Positions 55,921-64,000 of a stretch of 64,000 nucleotides of DNA are shown one piece after another. A program made the translations under genes and the position numbers. Location of the stretch: positions 2,212,176 to 2,276,175 of the forward strand of contig NZ_ARWB01000001.1 in the NCBI RefSeq assembly GCF_000384475.1, written 5' to 3'. The DNA comes from Methylopila sp. M107 (GTDB taxonomy: Bacteria; Pseudomonadota; Alphaproteobacteria; Rhizobiales; Methylopilaceae). The stretch's first letter is position 1, and every line of letters begins with the position of its first letter. The notes under the pieces were generated by a model. The model saw nothing but the letters and a program-made list of their open reading frames with translations, was not told where the DNA came from and made no database searches.

Positions 55921-58900
55921 ATGAGCGACGTCGCCGACCTCGCGCCGGCGCCGGCGTCCGACATTCTGGCGCCGGCGCGCGGGCGCGGCGTCACGGCCGT
56001 CCTCGGCCCCACCAACACCGGCAAGACCCATCTCGCGATCGAGCGCATGGCGAGCCACGGCTCGGGCCTCATCGGCCTGCCGCTTCGGCTGCTCGCGCGC
56101 GAGGTCTATGGCCGGCTGGTCGAGAAGGTCGGGGCCGCCAAGGTCGCGCTCGTCACCGGCGAGGAGAAGATCAAACCGGAAGGGGCGCGCTATTGGGTCG
56201 CGACCGTCGAGGCGATGCCCCGCGGCCTCGACGTCGACTTCGTGGCGGTCGACGAGATCCAGCTCTGCGCCGATCTCGACCGCGGCCACGTCTTCACCGA
56301 CCGGATGCTGAACCTGCGCGGGCGCTACGAGACGCTCGCGCTCGGGGCCGCCACCATGCGGCCGCTGATCGACAAGCTGATGCCGGGCGCGAACGTCGTC
56401 ACGCGGCCGCGGCTCTCGAACCTCGTCTTCGCCGGCGACAGGAAGGTGACGCGCCTGCCGCCGCGGAGCGCGATCGTCGCCTTCTCGTCAGAGGAGGTCT
56501 ACGCGATCGCGGAGCTGATCCGCCGCCAGCGCGGGGGCGCGGCCGTGGTGCTGGGCGCGCTCTCGCCGCGGACCCGCAACGCCCAGGTCGCGATGTACCA
56601 GTCCGGCGACGTCGACTATCTGGTGGCGACCGACGCGATCGGCATGGGGCTCAATCTCGACGTCGACCATGTCGCCTTCGCGGGCGACCGCAAGTTCGAC
56701 GGCCACCAGTTCCGGCGGCTGAATCCGTCCGAAATGGCGCAGATCGCGGGCCGCGCCGGCCGGCACCTGAAAGACGGCACGTTCGGCACGACAGGGCGCT
56801 GCCCGCCGCTCGAGCCCGAACTGGTCGAGCGTCTGGAAGGTCACTCCTTCGATAGCGTGAAGGTTTTGCAGTGGCGCAATTCGCGGCTCGACTTCACGTC
56901 CCCGCACGCCCTTCTCGACAGCCTGTCGCGCCCGCCGGCCGAGGCCGGGCTCACGCGCGCGCCGGACGCCGACGACGTCAAGACCCTCATCGCGCTGATG
57001 CGCGACCATGAGGTCCGGGAGCTTGCGCGCGGCCCGAAAGCCGTCGAGCTGCTGTGGGACGTCTGCCAGGTCCCGGACTACCGGAAGATTGCGCCGGCGC
57101 AGCACACCGAGCTGTTGCGCGACCTTTACGGCTTCCTCGCCCGTCCGGGTAGGGTCCCGACCGACTGGTTTCAACGCAACGTCGCCTTGACGGATCGCAC
57201 GGAAGGCGACATCGACACGCTGTCGGCCAGGATCGCGCATATCCGGACCTGGACCTACGTCGCGAACCGTCCTGACTGGCTGGACGATCCGAACCACTGG
57301 CAGGAAACGACACGCGGCGTCGAGGACAGGCTCTCCGACGCCCTGCACGAACGGCTCGCCCAACGCTTCGTCGACCGGCGCACCAGCGTCCTCATGCGCC
57401 GACTCAGGGAAAATCACATGCTGGAAGCCGAGATCGACAAGAACGGCGAGGTATCCGTCGAAGGCCATCACGTCGGACGGCTCTCCGGATTCCAGTTCGT
57501 GCCCGACACGAGCGGCGAGGGCGCCGACGGCAAGGCGCTGCGTGCGGCCGCGGCGAAAGCGCTCGCCGGCGAGATCGAGCAGCGCGCCAACCGCTTCGCC
57601 AACGCCTCCGACGCCGACGTCGTGCTCGCGGCCGACGGGGCCGTCCGATGGCTCGGCGAGCTCGTCGGCAAGCTCGTCAAGGGCGACAAGACGCTCGCGC
57701 CGAAAATCCGCGTGCTGGCCGACGACCTGCTGAGCGGCGTCGCCCGGGAGCAGGTCGAGAAGCGGCTCGACCAGTGGATCCGCGCGCATGTCACGAAGCA
57801 GCTCGGGCCGCTGCAGGCGCTGGAACAGGCCGAGGACGTTTCGGGCGTCGCGCGCGGGGTCGCGTTCCAGATCGTCGAGGAGCTCGGCGTGCTCGACCGG
57901 GCGCGCGTCGCGGAAGAGATCAAGGGGCTCGACCAGAACGCCCGCGCGGCGTTGCGCAAGCATGGCGTCCGCTTCGGCGCCCACCACATCTACCTGCCGA
58001 CCCTGATGAAGCCGGCCCCGCGCGCCTTCGCGGCGCAGCTTTGGGCGCTGACCCACGAGATCGAGGGCGAGGCGGGCGTCGACGACGTCGCGCATCTCGC
58101 GGCCGCCGGCCGCACCTCGATGCCGGCGGACCTCAAGATCGACAAGGGCCTCTACCGCGCGCTCGGCTATCGGGTGTGCGGCGCGCGGGCGATCCGCGTC
58201 GACATCCTGGAGCGGCTCGCCGACCTGATCCGGCCTGCGATCGCGTGGAAGGCGGGCGCGCCCGGCAATCCCCCGCCCGGCGCGACCGACGGCAACGGCT
58301 TCACGGTGACGGTCGCGATGACGTCGCTCGCCGGATGTTCGGGCGAGGATTTCGCGGCCATCCTGCGCGCCCTCGGTTACCGCATGGAGCGCAAGCCGAA
58401 GCCGCCGGCCGCTCAGCCGTCGCCCGCCCCCGCCGCCGCGAGCGACGCCGGCGCGGACGCGACCGAGACCCGAGCCGAGGCGGACGTCGCCGAGACCGTC
58501 GAAGCGGCCGCGCCCGAGGTCTCGGCCCCGGACCTCTCGAGCGAAGCGGTCGAGACCGTCCTCGAAGCCGAAACGGTCGAGGCGTCGTCCGATCCTGCGC
58601 CGGACGTGGTCGAGGAGCCGGCCGCCGAAGCGGACGCGCCGGTGTTCGACGCCGCCGATCAGGAGCCCGCGCTGCTCGACGCTGCGGCGTCCGACGAGGT
58701 CGCGCCGGAGGCGGTCGAAGAGGCGGCGGAGAGCGAACCGGCCGTGGTCGAGACGACTGCGGACGCGGCCGAGCAGATCGCCGAAGCCCAGGTCGAGACG
58801 GCGGAAGACGCCGCGTCCCAGATCGCCGCGCCGGAAGCCGCGGCGCCCGAGCCGGAATTCATCGAGGTCTGGCGTCCGGGCGGCTTCCAGCGCCGCGAAC

Positions 58901-59328
58901 ACGGCCCCCGCCGGGCCGACCAGCAGCGTCGCGCAGGCGGCGGCCAGGACGGCGCGGAGCGCCCCGCCGGCGACCGTCCGCATCGTCGCGACGGAAAGCG
59001 CGCGGGCGGCGGCGATCGCCCGCAGGGGTCCCGGCAGGACGGCCCCCGGCAAGAGGGACAGCGTCAGGATCGCAGCGGCCCGCGTGAGGGCGGCGACGGC
59101 GCCGCGCGCCATGGCCGCGGGCGGCCCGACCGGGAGCGCGGTCGCGAGGACCGGCGCGACGAGCGTCCGCGCCGCGACAGCGCCGCGTCGTCGAGCCCGC
59201 CGCCGCGCCGGCAAGACCGCGCGCCCGACCCCGACAGTCCGTTCGCCAAGCTAGCGGCCTTGAAGGCGCAGCTCGAGCAGGGCTCAAAGGGCGGCAAGGA
59301 CGACCAACCCGGCAAGCCCCGCCGCTAA
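55921..59328 (+). CDS. Suv3-like DExH RNA helicase with long disordered tail
   Basis: 1135 residues. Helicase motif I GPTNTGKTH (29-37), motif II DEIQ at about 111, ATDAIGMGLNLDVDHVAF and QIAGRAGR at about 274 match Suv3-type helicases found in alphaproteobacteria and mitochondria. Residues about 830-985 are Ala/Glu/Asp-rich and about 985-1135 are Arg/Gly/Asp-rich, both low-complexity and probably disordered. Such tails often bind RNA or partners. Likely role: RNA unwinding in decay or processing (inference). Confidence 0.9.
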   Translation: MSDVADLAPAPASDILAPARGRGVTAVLGPTNTGKTHLAIERMASHGSGLIGLPLRLLAREVYGRLVEKVGAAKVALVTGEEKIKPEGARYWVATVEAMPRGLDVDFVAVDEIQLCADLDRGHVFTDRMLNLRGRYETLALGAATMRPLIDKLMPGANVVTRPRLSNLVFAGDRKVTRLPPRSAIVAFSSEEVYAIAELIRRQRGGAAVVLGALSPRTRNAQVAMYQSGDVDYLVATDAIGMGLNLDVDHVAFAGDRKFDGHQFRRLNPSEMAQIAGRAGRHLKDGTFGTTGRCPPLEPELVERLEGHSFDSVKVLQWRNSRLDFTSPHALLDSLSRPPAEAGLTRAPDADDVKTLIALMRDHEVRELARGPKAVELLWDVCQVPDYRKIAPAQHTELLRDLYGFLARPGRVPTDWFQRNVALTDRTEGDIDTLSARIAHIRTWTYVANRPDWLDDPNHWQETTRGVEDRLSDALHERLAQRFVDRRTSVLMRRLRENHMLEAEIDKNGEVSVEGHHVGRLSGFQFVPDTSGEGADGKALRAAAAKALAGEIEQRANRFANASDADVVLAADGAVRWLGELVGKLVKGDKTLAPKIRVLADDLLSGVAREQVEKRLDQWIRAHVTKQLGPLQALEQAEDVSGVARGVAFQIVEELGVLDRARVAEEIKGLDQNARAALRKHGVRFGAHHIYLPTLMKPAPRAFAAQLWALTHEIEGEAGVDDVAHLAAAGRTSMPADLKIDKGLYRALGYRVCGARAIRVDILERLADLIRPAIAWKAGAPGNPPPGATDGNGFTVTVAMTSLAGCSGEDFAAILRALGYRMERKPKPPAAQPSPAPAAASDAGADATETRAEADVAETVEAAAPEVSAPDLSSEAVETVLEAETVEASSDPAPDVVEEPAAEADAPVFDAADQEPALLDAAASDEVAPEAVEEAAESEPAVVETTADAAEQIAEAQVETAEDAASQIAAPEAAAPEPEFIEVWRPGGFQRREHGPRRADQQRRAGGGQDGAERPAGDRPHRRDGKRAGGGDRPQGSRQDGPRQEGQRQDRSGPREGGDGAARHGRGRPDRERGREDRRDERPRRDSAASSSPPPRRQDRAPDPDSPFAKLAALKAQLEQGSKGGKDDQPGKPRR

Positions 59329-59354
59329 CTCGATGACGGGCGCGCGCTGACACG

Positions 59355-59672
59355 ATGGCGGAGGGGAGGCAGTCCCCGCCGCCTCGGGCGCGGCTCGACG
59401 TCTGGCTCTGGCGCGCCCGCGTCGCAAAGACGCGGGGGCTCGCGGCCAAGCTCGTCAGCTCCGGCCATGTCCGCGTCAACGGCGCGCGCGAAAAGGCGCC
59501 CGGCCGGGGATTGCTCATCGGCGACACGCTGACGATCGCGCTCGACCGCGCGGTCCGGGTGCTCGAGATCACGGCCTTCGGCGAGCGCCGTGGACCGGCC
59601 TCCGAGGCGCGGGAACTCTATCGGGAACAGCTGATTGCAACGCAGCAGGACGACGCGGTTGCGGAACGATAA
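59355..59672 (+). CDS. S4-domain RNA-binding protein (Hsp15-like)
   Basis: 105 residues with an S4 domain at about 14-75: RLDVWLWRARVAKTRGLAAKLVSSGHVRVNG, then LLIGDTLTIALDRAVRVLEI. Hsp15/HslR binds 50S subunits with stuck nascent chains. It is 26 bp after the helicase gene and probably in its operon. Confidence 0.9.
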   Translation: MAEGRQSPPPRARLDVWLWRARVAKTRGLAAKLVSSGHVRVNGAREKAPGRGLLIGDTLTIALDRAVRVLEITAFGERRGPASEARELYREQLIATQQDDAVAER

Positions 59673-59867
59673 ATTTCAACCGCAATCCAAGACCGGATCA
59701 GCAACGGCGCCGACATGCTTATAACATATTCATTAATGGGCAAAATTTGACCCGATCACAGGGGCGTGACGCGGGTTGCCGGAAGACATATCGAGGCGAG
59801 TTGTTCCGAGGCACGATTGTGCGGTGCGGAATTTTGCGCCCGACATGTTTTCCACGGAGCCCGGCAC

Positions 59868-60557
59868 ATGGCCAACATCATCGACGCAGCCTCGCGATTT
59901 CAGGGCGAGGTGTTCGCCAGACATCGCTCGCTCTACGAGAAGCTCGCCCGTGAGGGCCAAAACCCGAATGCGCTCGTCATCTCCTGTGCGGACAGCCGCG
60001 TCGTCCCCGAACTGATCGCGCAGGCGGGCCCCGGCGAGCTGTTCGTCTGCCGCAACGCCGGCAACATCGTCCCGCCCTTCGCCCAGATGAACGGCGGCGT
60101 GTCGTCGGCGATCGAATACGCCGTGGTGGCGCTCGGCGTGAGCGACATCGTGGTGTGCGGCCATTCCGGCTGCGGCGCGATGAAGGGGCTCATGAAGCCG
60201 GAGAGCCTCGAGCCCATGCCGAACGTCGCGGCATGGCTCAGGCACGCCGCGGCTGCGCGCAGCATCGTGTGCGAAGCCTATCCCGAAGATCTGCCGGAGC
60301 CCGAGAGACTGCAGGCTCTCGCGCTCGAGAACGTGCGGGTCCAGCTCGACCATCTGAAGACCCATCCGTCGGTCGCGGCCAAGCTCGCCCTCGGCGAGGT
60401 CCGGCTCCACGGCTGGTACTTTGAGATCGAGAGCGGCGCGATCCTCGCGCTCGACGGCGCAAGCGGCGCCTTCGCGCCGATCATCGAGGGCAAGGCCGCG
60501 CCGGTCGCCTTCGCGCCCGCCTCCCGCGCGCCGCTGGCGCTTGCGGCAGCAGAATGA
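59868..60557 (+). CDS. Beta-carbonic anhydrase
   Basis: 229 residues from the ATG at 59868. Zinc ligands are Cys40 (SCADSR, with Asp42-Arg44 dyad), His99 and Cys102 (VCGHSGCG). The frame's upstream extension was left out because MANIIDAASRFQGEVF is the family start. It interconverts CO2 and bicarbonate. It overlaps or nearly abuts the SulP gene, suggesting coupled bicarbonate supply to Ppc (bicarbonate) and Ccr (CO2). Confidence 0.95.
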   Translation: MANIIDAASRFQGEVFARHRSLYEKLAREGQNPNALVISCADSRVVPELIAQAGPGELFVCRNAGNIVPPFAQMNGGVSSAIEYAVVALGVSDIVVCGHSGCGAMKGLMKPESLEPMPNVAAWLRHAAAARSIVCEAYPEDLPEPERLQALALENVRVQLDHLKTHPSVAAKLALGEVRLHGWYFEIESGAILALDGASGAFAPIIEGKAAPVAFAPASRAPLALAAAE

Positions 60558-60568
60558 GGGGGCGCGCA

Positions 60569-62119
60569 ATGAAGCTGTCCTCCGTCTCGTCGCGCCTGTC
60601 CCTGCCCGCCACGCTGTCGCGCGACCTCCCCGCCTCGATCGTCGTCTTCATGGTGGCGATCCCGCTCTGCCTCGGCATCGCGCTCGCCTCGGGCGTTCCG
60701 GCCGAAGCCGGGATCGTCTCGGGGATCGTCGGCGGCATTCTCGTCGGCCTGATCGGCGGCGCGCCGCTGCAGGTCAGCGGTCCGGCCGCCGGCCTTGCGG
60801 TCGTGGTGTTCGAGATCGTCCGCGAGCACGGGATCGCGGCGCTCGGACCGATCGTCCTCGCGGCCGGCCTGCTGCAGATCGCAGCCGGCATGCTCGGCAT
60901 CGGGGCCTGGTTCCGCGCCATCTCCCCGGCGGTCGTGCATGGCATGCTGGCCGGCATCGGCGTCCTGATCGTCGTGGTCCAGCTGCACGTGCTGATCGAC
61001 GCCGCGCCGCTGCCGACCGCGCTCGAAAGCCTGATCGCGATCCCGGGCGCCTTCGGCGACGTGCTGAAGCTCGCGACCCCGACGGGCGCGTGGGCGCTGA
61101 CCGTCGGGCTCGTCACCATCGTCGCGATGATCGGCTGGGAGCGGCTCCGCCCGCAGCGCCTCAGGCTGCTGCCCGGCGCGCTGGTCGGCGTCGCGGCCGG
61201 CACGCTGCTCGCGAACCTGCTCGCTCTGCCGGTCAAGCACGTGAAGACGCCGGAGAACGTGTTCGCGGGCGTCGCCAACCTGCCGGGCCTGTTCGAGTTC
61301 GGCCGGCTCGCCGACCTCGACGTGCTGCTCGCCGTCCTCGTCATCGCGGTGATCGCGAGCGCCGAGACGATGCTGTCGGCGGCCGCGGTCGACAGGATGC
61401 ATGACGGGCCGCGCGCCGCCTACAATCGCGAACTTTCGGCGCAAGGCGTCGGCAACGCGGTCTGTGGCCTTTTCGGCGCGCTGCCGATGACCGGAGTCAT
61501 CGTGCGCTCCTCCGCCAACGTGCAGGCGGGCGCCGCGACCCGCTGGTCGGCGATCCTGCACGGCGCGTGGCTGCTCGCCTTCGTGGCGGCCATGCCCTCG
61601 GCGCTGGAGCTCGTCCCGACCGCCGCCCTCGCCGGCATCCTGGTCGTCACGGGCTGGCGCCTGATCCAGCTCGAACACGCCCGCGGCCTGTTCCGCCGGC
61701 ATGGGCCGCTGCCCGCCGCGGTCTGGGCCGCGACGCTGATCGTCGTCGTGGCCGTCGACCTGCTCACCGGCGTCCTGGTCGGCCTCGCGCTCGCGCTCGT
61801 CGAGGTGCTGCCGCATCTCAAGCGCCGCTACCTCGTGGTGCGCAGTCACGAGACCGGCGACGGCGAGGTCGAGCTGAAGCTCGCCGGCTCCGCCACCTTC
61901 CTGCAGCTTCCCGCCCTCGAGCGACAGCTTGCGGCCGTGCCGGCCGACACCCGCGTCAGGATCGAGACACGACGGCTCGACTATATCGACCACACGACGC
62001 GCGACCTCATCGCAGAATGGGCGGAGCGCCGCGCGGAGGGCTCGTCGGTGCGGCTCGCCCGCCGCAAGACGCCTTATGAACGGCGGCTCGCCGCCGCGCT
62101 TTCAGGCGTCGCGGGCTGA
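60569..62119 (+). CDS. SulP family anion (bicarbonate/sulfate) transporter
   Basis: 516 residues from the ATG at 60569, with GAGGGGG before it; an ATG at 60554 overlapping the previous stop is possible. About 10-12 membrane helices, with LPASIVVFMVAIPLCLGIALASGVPAEAGIVSGIVGGI and the QVSGPAAGLAV segment. The C-terminal part (ELKLAGSATFLQLPALERQLAAV) is STAS-like. SulP members next to carbonic anhydrase usually move bicarbonate; substrate here is inferred from that. Confidence 0.9.
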   Translation: MKLSSVSSRLSLPATLSRDLPASIVVFMVAIPLCLGIALASGVPAEAGIVSGIVGGILVGLIGGAPLQVSGPAAGLAVVVFEIVREHGIAALGPIVLAAGLLQIAAGMLGIGAWFRAISPAVVHGMLAGIGVLIVVVQLHVLIDAAPLPTALESLIAIPGAFGDVLKLATPTGAWALTVGLVTIVAMIGWERLRPQRLRLLPGALVGVAAGTLLANLLALPVKHVKTPENVFAGVANLPGLFEFGRLADLDVLLAVLVIAVIASAETMLSAAAVDRMHDGPRAAYNRELSAQGVGNAVCGLFGALPMTGVIVRSSANVQAGAATRWSAILHGAWLLAFVAAMPSALELVPTAALAGILVVTGWRLIQLEHARGLFRRHGPLPAAVWAATLIVVVAVDLLTGVLVGLALALVEVLPHLKRRYLVVRSHETGDGEVELKLAGSATFLQLPALERQLAAVPADTRVRIETRRLDYIDHTTRDLIAEWAERRAEGSSVRLARRKTPYERRLAAALSGVAG

Positions 62120-62225
62120 CGGCGGACATGGCTCCCTGACGAACGCATGACGGCAAGACGGCGCCGGGGTCTTGCGCGGCCCCGACGCCTTCGCTACGTC
62201 GAGCGTCCCGATCGAGGAGACTGCG

Positions 62226-62564
62226 ATGACCTACGTGGTCACCGACAATTGCATCCGCTGCAAGTACATGGACTGCGTCGAGGTTTGCCCCGTGGATTGT
62301 TTCTACGAGGGCGAGAACATGCTCGTCATCCATCCGGACGAATGCATCGACTGCGGCGTGTGCGAACCGGAATGCCCGGCGGAGGCGATCAAGCCGGACA
62401 CGGAGTCGGGGCTTGAAGCTTGGGTTAAGCTTAACGGCGAATACGCCCGTTCCTGGCCGAACATCACGATCAAGCGCGATCCGCCCGACGACGCCAAGGA
62501 AATGGACGGCAAGCCGAACAAGCTCGAACAGTATTTCTCGCCCGAGCCGGGCGAGGGCGACTGA
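62226..62564 (+). CDS. fdxA: Seven-iron ferredoxin FdxA
   Basis: 112 residues. Cluster ligands in [20 protein letters not shown] and [18 protein letters not shown] give a [3Fe-4S]/[4Fe-4S] pair as in Azotobacter-type FdxA, with the C-terminal extension ([24 protein letters not shown]) of that family. Electron carrier in the cytoplasm. GAGGAG lies 8 bases upstream of the ATG. Confidence 0.96.
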   Translation: MTYVVTDNCIRCKYMDCVEVCPVDCFYEGENMLVIHPDECIDCGVCEPECPAEAIKPDTESGLEAWVKLNGEYARSWPNITIKRDPPDDAKEMDGKPNKLEQYFSPEPGEGD

Positions 62565-62893
62565 CGCGCCTTTCCGCCCGCGCGCGACGCGCGGCGTTCG
62601 CATTCAATTGATTTTTACGCCCGATTGTGGTAGCTATCCCACACGGTCGATCGCGACGCCGCGCCGCCGTCACATGACGGAATCTCATCGGCACTCTTTT
62701 TCATGACGAATGTCATCCGCGACCGCCGGCGATCCCGGCGGCAGGGTTTCGCCGTCACGATTGAAAATGTGGCGACCTCCGGCTTCGGCCGAGGGCGCGT
62801 TCGCGCGCGAAGACGGGAGCGCCGGCGCTTTACGCCGGTTTTGAGTCGGTGTCCCGGCGGATCTCGCCGGGGCGGCAGGGAGTGCGGATCGGA
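62565..62893. other. 329-bp fdxA-carD intergenic region
   Basis: AT-richer centre (62600-62720: CAATTGATTTTTACGCCCG, CGGCACTCTTTTTCATGACG), likely with the carD promoter. A 64-codon frame at 62703-62897 is arginine-rich and not convincing. Short hairpin GCCGGCG-CTTTA-CGCCGG near 62830. Confidence 0.4.
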
Positions 62894-63469
62894 ATGACCA
62901 TCAAGAAGACGTCGCAGGGTAAGCACGGTTTCAAGACCGGCGAGCATGTCGTCTATCCGTCCCACGGCGTGGGCAGGATCGTCTCGATCGAGGAACAGGC
63001 GATTGCGGGCCATACGCTCGAGCTGTTCGTCATCTCGTTCGAGAAGGACAAGATGACCCTGCGCGTGCCCGTCGCCAAGGTGACGTCCGCCGGCATGCGC
63101 AAGCTGTCGGAGCCCGCTCTCGTGACCAAGGGCCTCGAGACCCTGACCGGCCGCGCGCGCGTCAAGAAGACCATGTGGAGCCGCCGCGCGCAGGAATACG
63201 AAGCGAAGATCAATTCGGGCGACCTCATCGCGATCGCCGAAGTGGTCCGCGACCTGTTCCGCGCCGACACGCAGCCCGAGCAGTCCTACAGCGAGCGCCA
63301 GCTCTATGAATCCGCGCTCGACCGCCTGATGCGGGAAGTCGCGGCCGTGCAGAAGCTGACGGACAGCGAAGCCCAGAAGCTGATCGAAGCGCAGCTGGCG
63401 AAGGGCCCCCGCCGTTCGAAGGCCGACGAGGCCGCCGACGCCGAGGAAGCCCAGGACGAAGCCGCCTGA
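62894..63469 (+). CDS. carD: CarD family transcriptional regulator
   Basis: 191 residues starting MTIKKTSQGKHGFKTGEHVVYPSHGVGRIVSIEEQ. The N-terminal RNA-polymerase-interacting (Tudor-like) domain has KDKMTLRVPV. The C-terminal helical domain includes TGRARVKKTMWSRRAQEYEAKINSGDLIAIAEVVRDL and ends in an acidic tail. CarD binds the RNA polymerase beta subunit and stabilises open complexes. A GTG four codons upstream is an alternative start. Confidence 0.95.
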   Translation: MTIKKTSQGKHGFKTGEHVVYPSHGVGRIVSIEEQAIAGHTLELFVISFEKDKMTLRVPVAKVTSAGMRKLSEPALVTKGLETLTGRARVKKTMWSRRAQEYEAKINSGDLIAIAEVVRDLFRADTQPEQSYSERQLYESALDRLMREVAAVQKLTDSEAQKLIEAQLAKGPRRSKADEAADAEEAQDEAA

Positions 63470-63493
63470 GTTTTCTGCGCGCGAACATCGGAA

Positions 63494-63520
63494 AAGCCCG
63501 GCCTCGCGCCGGGCTTTTTT
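63494..63520 (+). terminator. Rho-independent terminator of carD
   Basis: Stem AAGCCCGGC / GCCGGGCTT with a CTCGC loop followed by TTTT; 24 bp after the stop. Confidence 0.9.
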
Positions 63521-63687
63521 GTTGCGCCTTCACGGCCCGCACTATCCGAAGCGGCGCTTGCGGCAAGGTCCGGCGCGGCTTGATCACGAAACCGTGAACG
63601 GCAATCTCCATTTCGCCGCGGTCCTTTTGCGGCGTTCGGACGTTGGGGATCGATAGCGTCAACCCGGCGCGCATCGGGAGTTCCGCA

Positions 63688-64000
63688 ATGTCGCAGATGT
63701 CTGGCGTCCGCCGCCGCTTCGTCCGGGCCGCTATGGAGGCCCCGTTCCTGGAGCGGGACGAGGAACACCAGCTCGCGGTGCAGTGGAAGGACGACAAGGA
63801 CGAGGTCGCCCTGCATCGCCTCGCGGCCGCCCATATGCGGCTCGTGATCGCCATTGCGGCGCGGTTCCGGCATTACGGGCTTCCTATGCCCGACCTGATC
63901 CAGGAGGGGCATGTCGGCCTGCTCGAGGCCGCCGCCCGCTTCGAGCCCGAGCGCGAGGTCCGCTTCTCGACCTACGCCACCTGGTGGATCCGGGCCGCGA
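63688..64000 (+). CDS. Sigma-32-type RNA polymerase sigma factor (3' end outside window)
   Basis: The first 104 codons are visible, open to the window end. Region 2 of a sigma-70 family protein is clear: AAAHMRLVIAIAARFRHYGLPMPDLIQEGHVGLLEAAARFEPEREVRFSTYATWWIRA. The RFRHYGLPMPDLIQEGHVGL form is that of alphaproteobacterial RpoH-type sigma-32 factors. ATG at 63688; ATG at 63697 is also possible. Which RpoH paralogue it is cannot be told from the N-terminus. Confidence 0.88.
   Translation, partial: MSQMSGVRRRFVRAAMEAPFLERDEEHQLAVQWKDDKDEVALHRLAAAHMRLVIAIAARFRHYGLPMPDLIQEGHVGLLEAAARFEPEREVRFSTYATWWIRAA

Noticed and set aside
56488-59214. 908-codon minus-strand open frame opposite the helicase
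   Set aside because: Arg-rich mirror of a GC-rich coding strand; no family features, while the plus strand has full helicase motifs.
62703-62897. 64-codon plus-strand open frame between fdxA and carD
   Set aside because: Arg-rich, no ribosome site, overlaps the likely carD promoter and start.

Overview
The window is high-GC DNA of a methylotrophic alphaproteobacterium of the Hyphomicrobiales (Rhizobiales) type. Evidence for this is an almost complete serine-cycle cluster (sgaA, hprA, mtdA, fchA, mtkA, mtkB, ppc, mcl) plus two ethylmalonyl-CoA pathway genes (ccr and the ethylmalonyl-CoA mutase). Housekeeping order is also alphaproteobacterial: mnmG-rsmG-parA-parB-holA, and rpmH-rnpA-yidC-engB. 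I cannot name the genus; no rRNA lies in the window.

Layout. 1-5.9 kb: chromosome-segregation cluster with a perfect 16-bp parS site inside rsmG, so this region is probably near the replication origin. 6-15.3 kb: ccr with a translationally coupled small gene, several small stress, cupin and monooxygenase genes, a TorF-like porin, and ethylmalonyl-CoA mutase. 15.4-20.1 kb: two SleB-type cell-wall hydrolases, a DUF1232 protein, a zincin and two small secreted proteins. 20.2-25.6 kb: engB, yidC, rnpA, rpmH, a membrane histidine kinase and tRNA-Arg(ACG). 25.7-38.1 kb: a five-gene island with the look of an immune or conflict system. It holds a SLOG-like/SLATT-like membrane protein, divergent from an operon of a STAND NTPase (broken by a one-base frameshift), a patatin-like phospholipase, a second intact STAND NTPase with ten 48-residue repeats, and a membrane protein with two Rossmann domains and a RyR domain. 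38.3-42.3 kb: SbmA/BacA transporter, AEC transporter, alpha/beta hydrolase and a metallopeptidase. 42.6-52.7 kb: the serine-cycle cluster on the minus strand, apparently in two transcription units. 53-64 kb: queuosine-precursor transporter, rpmB, a DUF3108 protein, a Suv3-like helicase, an S4 protein, carbonic anhydrase plus a SulP transporter, ferredoxin, CarD and the start of a sigma-32-type sigma factor.

How genes work together. The serine cycle assimilates C1 units (mtdA and fchA interconvert folate-bound C1; sgaA, hprA, ppc, mtkAB and mcl run the cycle). The ethylmalonyl-CoA pathway (ccr, mutase) regenerates glyoxylate from the acetyl-CoA released by Mcl. Ppc and Ccr both fix inorganic carbon, which a carbonic anhydrase/SulP pair could supply. 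The island at 25.7-38.1 kb is the most unusual content: candidate sensors (SLOG, STAND, RyR) and candidate membrane-directed effectors (SLATT, patatin, two-helix membrane segment) occur side by side.

Intergenic DNA is rich in three families of palindromic repeats. Two genes carry apparent one-base frameshifts next to G runs, which may be real or assembly errors.
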